Source of the DNA: Xiphias gladius
Taxonomy: Eukaryota; Chordata; Actinopteri; Istiophoriformes; Xiphiidae
Assembly (NCBI RefSeq): GCF_016859285.1
Contig: NC_053415.1
Location: 12,706,501-12,770,500, forward strand
DNA: 64,000 nucleotides
Direction: 5' to 3'
Below the pieces are notes generated by a model. That model saw nothing but the letters and a program-made list of their open reading frames with translations. It searched no databases and had not been told where the DNA came from. The position numbers and the translations under genes were made by a program. Positions 43,132 to 64,000 of this stretch are shown here, piece after piece; the first letter of the stretch is position 1; every line of letters begins with the position of its first letter.

Positions 43132-44363
43132 TGTGCGTGTGTGTCTGTGCGTGTGTGTATGTGTGTGCGCGCGCACTTTTTTTGATGTTTTGGAAAATAT
43201 GAACCTGTGCTCTCATATTTAGGATGGGCACGATGTGTGTAGACTATCTTTTGAAGGACACAGTCTTGATAATGTAAAGCAGACAGATTATAACCAGGAA
43301 TGCATATAGGCTATAAGTCCCATTCCTACCTGGAGACACGGGAACATCAAAAATAAAGATTAAGTGTGTTATTTTTATGTTTTCCACTCTTAAATGCCTT
43401 TAAATATTAAGTAGTAATTTAAATGTGTGGATTTACAGAAAAAATATTTTAAAATCAATATAATTACAATTATTTCTGCTTTTTACTTTTAACACATCAT
43501 TAAGACTGACACCGAAAAATGCACAATATGAATATTGGAGCACTGTATTGATTCAAATTTTCGAGACCTGCCCTAAAGTTAATGTACAGTATATACTGAT
43601 GGTCTGGGCTGCATATCAACATTTAGCACAGTCTACAAAACAAGTAAAAACAAAACCAGATAAATTGTGCCAAATCCACGAACCATGATCTGAAACATTC
43701 ATATCCCTGCTCATGAATTTTTCAGCCTCCATTGTTTAGACCACATAAACTATTCATATAAGGGCGTCTTATTTGAAGGGTTGATTCTGATTAAGAATAT
43801 ATCTTACTGTGAAGTTTGACCTCGATATCATTGCAATGAAGACAAACAAGACTGTAAAATGTATTTTGAAGTTTTAGGGGAAAACGAAGTAACACCACTG
43901 GGGCAGCAGATGTTCCCTCTGAGGAGATAGCCAGCCTTTACATAACCTATCATAATGACTCACATTATACCTTTTTCAATAGCTTATCAATATCTGCAAC
44001 ATTTTTCCTTTTTTGTAGTCGATGAGCAGTATCAGTATGGTCTTATAGTGAACTGATGCTTTTACATTCCTAACATGAACTAGAGTACCAAATACACAGC
44101 ATGTTTGGCCATTACAGTGACAGTGATTTAGATTTCTGGTTAAACAAGAGAGCCATTAAACCATGTAAAACAAACTTACAGTGACACCAGCCCAAGTGGC
44201 AGCACCAGTGCAGCTTGAAGCACTTCCCGTGGCTGTGCGTAGCGCAGATGGAGAGTCCATCACAAGGCAGGAAGTCTGGTCTCCCTGCGCAGCTCTTGGC
44301 CAAAGCCTGCGCCTCGTCCAACTTCTCACTCTTCGGACACTTCTGTGCTCCCGAGGCGGCCAT
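31685..44363 (-). CDS. c3orf70: C3orf70 / UPF0524 family protein, two exons
   Basis: The gene is joined from exon 1 (44,363-44,180) and exon 2 (32,379-31,685), giving 292 residues; the human protein is about 250. The junction (CACT/GTAAGT donor, TTTAG/GC acceptor) splits a TGC Cys codon. Residues 1-65 are rich in Cys and His (CATHSHGKCFKLHWCCHLGW, then CHCKYVYQPM) and are the family signature. Next come the SLAERFLKLAPCFQ and HLESPKYCVIADLFVDDYI blocks, a proline-rich linker (PPPPLPEPPHPPTPPPPAP), and an acidic tail region (EESEEEEDDE) with SSEDSGINALGLHYLES. No signal peptide or membrane segment is seen. Biochemical function is not established; a neural role has been proposed for fish homologues. 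The extra length over human lies mainly in the Pro-rich linker. EHHADH is the neighbour in human too. Confidence 0.93.
35405..35830 (+). repeat. Possible dispersed repeat in c3orf70 intron
   Basis: The phrases TTTTGACCACTAGTGGAGC and CTCTACAGGGGACTTTTAA recall an interspersed element of fish genomes, and a CACTAGTG-type phrase also occurs near 4,325. No terminal repeats were found. Assignment is weak. Confidence 0.3.
36425..36482 (+). repeat. (GT)n microsatellite
   Basis: About 29 GT units inside the c3orf70 intron, ending in GGGGGG. Confidence 0.95.
36655..36720 (+). repeat. Dispersed repeat, GGGATTTGTTGACAATAAG family, copy 2
   Basis: It shares TTTTTGGTCTTCC-TGAAGGATTTG, TTGACAATAAGAAAAA and TATCACCAGA with the other copies. 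The related 5' part seems to extend upstream to about 36,570 (TAATGGTTTTTGGACAACAT). Confidence 0.6.
38080..38885 (-). pseudogene. Degraded L1-clade LINE ORF2 C-terminal fragment
   Basis: Read on the minus strand, the fragment keeps the order of the C-terminal part of L1 ORF2 downstream of the reverse transcriptase core. A segment at 38,538-38,828 has WNIACEEAQTQTASTNLKPL then QYNWL. Frameshifted remains of the following Cys-containing region (GECQNEEI) lie near 38,450. A final block with PTIGAWIKNVAQCMSMERIT then YTLKN lies at about 38,160-38,250. Stops and frameshifts separate the blocks, so it is dead. The reverse transcriptase core, endonuclease and ORF1 were not found, so this is a 5'-truncated insertion, as is usual for LINEs. 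It has the same orientation as the host gene. Confidence 0.75.
42450..42523 (-). repeat. Dispersed repeat, GGGATTTGTTGACAATAAG family, copy 3 (inverted)
   Basis: Read on the minus strand: TTCCTCAGTTTTGGTC, TTTTCATGGGATTTGTTGAC, ATTAAGAAAAATGTAGAAC and AATGCCAGC. It is the best-preserved copy and lies 400 bp from copy 4 in the opposite orientation. Confidence 0.65.
42890..42957 (+). repeat. Dispersed repeat, GGGATTTGTTGACAATAAG family, copy 4
   Basis: It contains GTCTTTTTATGGGATATGG, TGACAGTAAGAAAAATAG and ACATCACAAGACTTT, a more diverged copy of the same core. Confidence 0.55.
43074..43166 (+). repeat. (GT)n microsatellite with CTGTGCGTGT variants
   Basis: A pure GT tract to about 43,130, then two CTGTGCGTGT units and further GT/GC-rich sequence. 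Located about 1 kb inside the c3orf70 intron from exon 1. Confidence 0.95.
44180..44363 (-). CDS. c3orf70: c3orf70 exon 1 (initiator coding exon)
   Basis: It starts at the ATG in GGCATGG (44,363-44,361), translating MAASGAQKCPKSEKL, and ends at the CACT/GTAAGT donor (44,180/44,179). An out-of-frame ATG lies 8 bases upstream and another further up; the frame from the latter overlaps the start and reads through the exon in a different frame. The main frame is also open upstream, but MAAS matches the family start. Confidence 0.92.
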
Positions 44364-44900
44364 GCCAACATTTCCCGGATCAAAAGAATAAAAAAGAAAA
44401 AGAAAAAGAAAAAAAAAAAAAAAGGAAAAACCGCACAAGAAGCACAAAACTCACGCAGCCTCGTCCCGGTAAACTACAACATAACCGTGAGGGACCGAGC
44501 CGACGTTTAACGGTCCACGCAACCCAGGAAGCGAACAGGGGGACGCGAAAGACGGTGCCGGATCTCTGAATCCAGAGCAGCTGGGTTAGTGCTCATACGA
44601 AGAAAGCGAGGTGCAGTGTCATATTCAGAGCCTCCCGTGGTCGTGATCCACACATCTCTCCATCCTCCGCTCGCGTCGGGGAAGCTCCTCTGTGCGCCGG
44701 TGACGCGCGTACGGAACAACGGCGCGCATCTGAACTTCATCACACAACGGGAGGAGTCCGCTAACACAAAGCCAGCTGCTCTGCGCACTTCAAACACACA
44801 CCCAGGCTTTCATCTGTCCCTCTACGAATTTCAAAACACCAGGGTCTGGATCCAAAATGAATGCATCCTCCGACTGACCCGCACGTATTCGCTCATGGGC
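44364..44900 (-). promoter_or_regulatory. c3orf70: CpG-rich 5' region of c3orf70
   Basis: Unlike the AT-rich surroundings, this stretch has many CpG dinucleotides (for example GGACGCGAAAGACGGTGCCG and GGTGACGCGCGTACGG), the pattern of a CpG-island promoter or 5' UTR. It directly precedes the start codon on the minus strand. An A-rich run (AAAAAGAAAAAGAAAA type) at about 44,393-44,422 lies just upstream of the coding start and would be a U-rich leader segment in the mRNA. Confidence 0.65.
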
Positions 44901-45160
44901 TAGTATTTTCGGATTATGTGGAAACTTGTAACATCTTGGGAATAATTTACAGCCATAAAGATTCTTAAATCCTAATTTTGGTCATGCATTAGCCTTTCAG
45001 TGAGAGGTTTAAGAAATCTAGTTTACAGGGGAAAAAAAATGAAGCACGGCTATATTCCAGTGTAATCCAGCTGCTCAGACTGGAGCCTTCAGCCCCTAGG
45101 TGGCGTCCCTGACATCTGCTCACTGCTGGACGTGAGACCTACTCGGGAACGAGCCACTGA

Positions 45161-45171
45161 TTTATATAAAA
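45161..45171. promoter_or_regulatory. TATA-like element usable on either strand
   Basis: TTTATATAAAA reads as TATATAAA on the plus strand and TATATAAAT on the minus strand. On the minus strand it would place a c3orf70 start site about 770 bp upstream of the ATG; on the plus strand it would drive a divergent transcript. No transcript evidence is available. Confidence 0.35.
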
Positions 45172-45217
45172 AGCAGTTGAGAATCGTGTGCCTCAGCTCT
45201 CCTCTGTCACCGCCGGA

Positions 45218-45228
45218 GCTGAGTCAGC
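45218..45228. promoter_or_regulatory. Maf/AP-1-type palindrome GCTGAGTCAGC
   Basis: A perfect 11-base palindrome matching the core of the T-MARE, the binding site of small Maf heterodimers, NRF2 and AP-1. It lies 50 bp from the TATA-like element and 36 bp before the long CA repeat, upstream of c3orf70. The motif is seen directly; its activity is inference. Confidence 0.45.
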
Positions 45229-45263
45229 AGAAAACAGAAACCTCAAACAGACAGACAGACATA

Positions 45264-45354
<91 letters not shown>
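45264..45354 (+). repeat. (CA)n microsatellite, about 45 units
   Basis: An uninterrupted CA tract between the c3orf70 5' region and the ehhadh 3' region. It is preceded by a short CAGA-type run (AGACAGACAGACA). Frames across it are artefacts. Confidence 0.95.
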
Positions 45355-45355
<1 letters not shown>

Positions 45356-45541
45356 ACAAGAAGAACAACATTTTCACTTTTCTCCTCCGGAAATGAATCT
45401 TTGCCTGATTAAACTAGCAGTTACCTGGATCTGGCTTCTGAATAACAGAGGCAATAAAATCCCAAACAATAGCTAAAATGAATACATTAATACTGTACAT
45501 AATGCTTCACTCAAAACTAATAGATGAGTATGTGACATTTC

Positions 45542-46343
45542 TTTATTGAGGCATCAGATGATAGATGCAGAAGTGATTCGTAATATTACATATTGTACAT
45601 ACAGTAAAAAGTGTACCCAAATGTATTATACATGATTAATTCATAACCAAACATTTTTTTTTTAATTTAAATGCAGATTGAGATCCTAATAGAAATCTGT
45701 CATTAAAGATCAGAGTTAAATAAGTTATTTACATCATTGTATCTCAGTAATTTTTTTCAAATTCCACTATACAGTGAATTACCAGTTTATTAATACACCA
45801 GCCCCCCAATACCTCCAATCATACAACTTCTGTTCAGTTCTGTTGACACTGTTGGAGAGGTGTTCCATTCAGCTCTAGTATAACTTTTGCAGCAGTTGCA
45901 GTGAATGGAAAACTGTTTATAGTCTTTTGTCCACCCCTGTTTCCATACATGAGGTAGACAAAATATTAGGAACAATAATACAATCAATTTATTGCAAGTT
46001 GAAAAGACATCTCTGATACAGCGTCAACAGAAACTCTATAAGCTTCACAAAGATAGGATTTTGGTAGGTTTTAGGTTGTACGTTAGATTGAACAGGTGAA
46101 CCGAATATACTGGTAACTCAGTGTAGACTCACAAGGTTACTGGCCAGTCAGAGATATTAAGATTTTTAATCACAGAAAGCACAGGTGCCTCCTATAATAT
46201 CACTCGTAACCATAATATATAAGAAATCAATCTGCGTTATTAGTATTACGTAGAAAGAATGTAAGTGCAGTCCATAGTGTTTATCACAATGTGAGATCAT
46301 CTTTATCCAAGCGTACTAAGATGTTAAAGCTGAAATGTAGTGT
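45542..46343 (-). other. ehhadh: ehhadh 3' untranslated region with polyadenylation candidates
   Basis: AT-rich sequence after the ehhadh stop codon at 46,344. Minus-strand AATAAA signals occur at 45,993-45,988, 45,791-45,786 and 45,547-45,542, giving possible 3' UTRs of roughly 0.35, 0.55 or 0.8 kb. No coding frame is supported. Confidence 0.5.
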
Positions 46344-55845
<9,502 letters not shown>

Positions 55846-56334
55846 GATGTCGATCAGACACTGCGAGTTGTCGCGCTGCTTTTTGGTATGCAGGCTGAAC
55901 TTTGTAACTTCACTCCTGCCGGCAGGGCGACATCACCTTTAACACACTTCTACTCCGCGTAGCCATACACGTTTGCAGACGCTCTTCTTCTTCGTCTTCT
56001 AGTCTTCTGTTTTGTTTTGTTTTCGAACGACGGTTGATGGCAGCATCTCAGAGCACTACCGCCCCCACCTGGCCTGGAACCAATCAGAAAAATCCATTCT
56101 GACTATTTGTTTTCCCCTTCTTATGTTAATATGCTGTTAAGAAGACTTATCTTAATGTAGCGTGTAATTACCGATCAATAATGTGCTATATTTGAACTCA
56201 AATATTACAATAACTTGAAGTCCGTTGATACGGGGATCTGACGTCACTGCGGCTGTTGTTTGTTTCCGCTGCTCTCGCTGACAGCCGGGAGCTGAAGCAG
56301 GCGGCCGTTTTGCCGGCTAGCGAAGTGAGGAAAT
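55846..56334. promoter_or_regulatory. Bidirectional promoter between ehhadh and tmem41a
   Basis: Only 489 bp separate the two divergent start codons. The interval holds a GC-rich tract (ACCGCCCCCACC, about 56,057-56,068), a CCAAT box in CCAATCAG (56,080-56,087), a perfect CRE (56,239-56,246) and CpG-rich sequence next to the tmem41a start. A pyrimidine/CTTCTT run lies at about 55,984-56,010. No canonical TATA box was seen, as is usual for shared housekeeping promoters. A clear PPAR element was not found. Confidence 0.75.
56239..56246. promoter_or_regulatory. Perfect CRE palindrome TGACGTCA
   Basis: The full 8-base CREB/ATF palindrome, 89 bp upstream of the tmem41a ATG and about 394 bp upstream of the ehhadh ATG. 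The motif is direct observation; a role in either gene is inferred. Confidence 0.65.
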
Positions 56335-60932
<4,598 letters not shown>

Positions 60933-62953
60933 TTTGATCTGGAAATCAGTTTATTCCTTGGTCTTTTGATGCGTTCTGCCATCAAGAGTGAATGTTTTTA
61001 AAGTGGAGACACACGCTTGTGACAGCCTCTTATATCTGGAGTGCTTTATTTCTCTGGAGCTGCCTGGACGTGGAAAAGGGATTGTAACTTTTAAAAAATG
61101 ATGAGACTGTCACATTGGGATTTGAAGCCTAGTATGCTATGTTACCGAATGTTGTTGATTCTCTACCACAACTTCTGTGGGAACAGCATACACAGCATAT
61201 GTATATAGTTGTATTAATGTACAGTAATCATATGGAGAGAGAGAAGGATTTTAAGGGAATTTTGCTCTTACACTCTTGTTGTACAGTGTGACTACTGCTT
61301 CAGTTGAAACAGCTAGTGTTCAAAGTGCCTGTCATGCAATTATGGACTCAAACTGCTACCTCCAGCATGGGCAAGTGGAAAGAAATAATGTAATGTCAAA
61401 GGCCGACCCATGTTTGTAGAGGCTAGATTGTTCATATGATTGTTTTGTTGGGTTTATGTAAGTTATTTTCTTTGTAACTGAAATACTGATTACGTTTGCA
61501 GCATGCAGTATACTATACAACTTGAGGTTGTATTTTACTTGTTCGACAATCACATTTTGCAATTTCAGTATGAATTGTGATAAAGTATAGAGGGCAACTT
61601 TTATTATTTTTCAATTCTGAAGTGAAAGTTTTTCAGATTGTACAGTTCAATGTAGAGACCAGAATTTGGCCTCAGAAAGACCAGAGTGCCATTTTCATGA
61701 GTCATTTTGAGGAACTATTTGAAGTACATGTTTATTTTTGCAACTAAATGTACAGCCCTGATTTAATGTGTCTTGATATTAATCAGCTGGATTCTTATTT
61801 GAAAGTGAATGCGCAGTTAATTCAGGCAGTGAGACCTCTGTTAAATCAAGCCTTAATATTGCTTCAAAATCCTTCATTGCTGTCTCTTATGTCCATGTGT
61901 CTTTTGAACAGTATCCTGCTCCTACAGCGTCTGTGCTGCTTAGGGTTATTTTAAAACTCTCATCATTTAGGTTAAGGTGTAAAATGTTGTGTCTGCAATG
62001 TTGTTTCATCAGAGATGTACATTATTTTAAAAAATAATATAATTCAGTTTTGCTGTGACATTTATGGAATATCAGATCACACATATTGGGACACATTTAT
62101 TTCAGAGGTGAAAAAAAACTTTGAAATAATACAACAGTAAATGTGGAAAAACACTTTCTTTCAGATATTCTTTATTGCTCAGATCCAGGTTGCTCAGCAA
62201 TACAGTTCACTCACAACTCAAAACAACAGCATGACTGTTACCAGAAAGGCATGGATCCATGAGATGTATTAAAAATGGATCATATGTCTGTCCAGCGCAC
62301 AGTCACAAATTACCTTGAGGTGTTTGGGACCTTTTGGCCCGTGGGAAATGTAGGACTTGAGGGTTTTGACCTACTGAGGAAACAAAAGGAATCTCCCAAA
62401 TGGTGAAATGTAGTTAAGAAATGGATCCATGTAAAACCACTACTGAAAGTCTAGTGCTATATGAAGTGTAGTACATACTGGATCGCCTACAACAGTCTCA
62501 TGCAATGCTTTGTGTTTTCTCATTGAACACGAAGATGGGACAAAAAAAAAAAAACACTGCTGTGGTTCTGCTAACATCTGACCAGACTTTACTAAATCCT
62601 TCCTCAGCTAATCCATATTTGTTTGGATGGCTGCTATATGCCCTGTTTATTGTTCAGTCCCAAAGGCAGAACAAGTTTAATCAACTTTTTATTTTCAGAC
62701 CTGGATACTCTGTCCACCCTCCTGCTTGTCAGTCATATCTACTTGCAATTTTTTTTATCATTCTCTTTCCCAAATATGTTGAAAACCCTAGCGAGGATAT
62801 TTTTCAACCACGTTTTAACAGCTAAGTATTACTGGTAGTGATCTAACAGGAATGAATATTAAAGCACAGAATCCCAACTACTGCTCCAGACATACTGCAT
62901 TATTAAATCAGTGTAAATGACGAGAAAACCATGTCAACAGAAAACAAAATAAA
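60933..62953 (+). other. tmem41a: tmem41a 3' flank and probable 3' untranslated region
   Basis: AT-rich noncoding sequence after the stop codon. The first plus-strand AATAAA I see is at 62,948-62,953, which would give a 3' UTR of about 2 kb; ATTAAA at 62,269 is a nearer variant signal. A minus-strand AATAAA at 62,176-62,171 could instead mark the end of a convergent transcript. Confidence 0.4.
62171..62176 (-). terminator. Possible minus-strand polyadenylation signal
   Basis: TTTATT on the plus strand, within GATATTCTTTATTGCTCAG. The setting resembles the 3' end of an opposite-strand transcript. No minus-strand coding exon was recognised between here and the window end, so support is weak. 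Confidence 0.25.
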
Positions 62954-64000
62954 GCCTAAACTATCCAACCACCATGTGATATGACAAACAACACTGTACA
63001 TCCTCAGTGATGTGAGTAATTATGGTTTTCTGGTACTGAATATTAATGCCTAGCAACACCTCACAAAACCTAGAAACAACTATCCTTGGAAGTTAAACAA
63101 ACAAAAAAACAAGTTTACTACCATCTCGACAAGTTTCGCCTCAGAGTGTGGTTGCCTCACAGATGTCTCAACAACCAGGATGCTCACAACACCACTGCGG
63201 AACTGAACCAGCTAGAGGGAAACCTGTGCTTATAAAGAGCCAAGAAACACAAGAGAGACAGAGGTCTGAAGAGCCCTCCGCAACGCAAGAAAAGAGCCTC
63301 AACTTCAAAACTGCACTAAAAAGAGCTACTCCTGACGGTCAAACAAGCCGTGACTGACAAACTACAATTTCCAGTGCTACTGTGAAAAGCCGCTTTCTCC
63401 TCAACATGCCCTACTACGGTGACGCAGACCACCACAGGAGTCATGCGTTCGAGTAGAAGCACTGTACTGCATTCGTGTGGGTAAGGTCAGGGTATTTCAA
63501 TCAGGTCTGGTGAGCTATCGTCATCAGTATGAGGTACTGTACCGGCTGTGGGGAGGCTTGCTGAAACAGCCTCAGGCATTGTGTGAGTTTGATAGACCTT
63601 TATGTTTTATTTTAGCACTGCTAGTCCGTGTTCACTGGGACAAAAAGGATCCACCTTATCCTTATCTGATGACAAAAGTCTGCCCACTGAAAGTAAAAAT
63701 CAGTTCTCAACAGTTAAAAGAACTCCAAAGACAAACACTAACTTTCACTATATCATTCATTTATTTAATTCTTTTGCCCTACATCGGTTTTAGTAAGTAA
63801 AGTCAGCCTTGGATTCTGAGAGGTAATTCTGAAATGTACAGCACAAAAAAAAAAAATAATAATAATAATATCGGTAGATTGATGAGAAAACCATTTAGAG
63901 GTCAGTTTTGAGGGAAGCTGTGACGCTCTAAACTTCTCCCACCATCTCTCATAATGCAGGTGCAGACTGGTATGTGTTATAGAGAGACAGAAAACGATGC
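62954..64000. other. Unassigned end of window
   Basis: Two plus-strand frames lie here: 63,148-63,357, with a TTGCCTCACAG acceptor-like sequence just before MSQQPGCSQHHCGTEPAR, and 63,477-63,800. Neither matches a known family, and a single-exon reading is not convincing. An (ATA/AAT)n run is at 63,849-63,870. LIPH lies next to TMEM41A in human, but no lipase motif was seen here. Confidence 0.4.

Noticed and set aside
45132..45476. 114-codon and 74-codon frames upstream of c3orf70
   Set aside because: Created by the (CA)45 microsatellite; the flanking residues show no protein signature.
55846..56334. PPAR response element for ehhadh
   Set aside because: The nearest candidate (TGAACTTTGTAAC near 55,897) matches only one half-site; no convincing DR1 was seen.

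Overview
The window looks like vertebrate, almost certainly ray-finned (teleost) fish, nuclear DNA. Three multi-exon genes with GT/AG introns can be reconstructed, long (CA)n/(GT)n microsatellites are frequent, and the interspersed repeats are of kinds typical of bony fish: a Tc1-like transposon, an L1 ORF2 remnant, tRNA-like SINEs, and hAT-like and other non-autonomous dispersed repeats. Family names were assigned from protein and repeat motifs recognised by eye; no database search was run.

Layout. Bases 1 to about 31,000 form a gene-poor flank with repeats, microsatellites and one weak candidate exon with a signal-peptide-like start (minus strand, 7940-8062). Bases 31,685-44,363 hold a two-exon gene on the minus strand encoding a C3orf70 (UPF0524) homologue, split by an 11.8-kb intron rich in repeats. 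Its GC-rich 5' region lies at about 44.4-45.2 kb. Bases 46,344-55,845 hold ehhadh on the minus strand. All seven coding exons resolve with consistent phases to a 717-residue peroxisomal L-bifunctional enzyme. Intron 1 carries a broken Tc1 element. Bases 56,335-60,932 hold tmem41a on the plus strand: five coding exons and 282 residues. It lies head to head with ehhadh across a 489-bp shared promoter interval containing a perfect CRE palindrome, a CCAAT box and a GC-rich tract. A long 3' untranslated region and unassigned DNA fill the rest.

Gene content agrees with the human 3q27 neighbourhood (VPS8, C3orf70, EHHADH, MAP3K13, TMEM41A, LIPH). Here, however, no MAP3K13 exon was seen between ehhadh and tmem41a, and those two genes are divergent. 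The three genes are not an operon. Ehhadh works in peroxisomal beta-oxidation, Tmem41a is an ER-type VTT/DedA-domain membrane protein, and the C3orf70 product is poorly understood.

I found no sign of an undescribed multi-gene system. The observations most worth checking are the SQL (not SKL) terminus of Ehhadh, the divergent CRE promoter, the Cys/His-rich N-terminus and overlapping upstream ORF of C3orf70, the candidate exon at 8 kb, and several dispersed repeat families with multiple copies inside the window.
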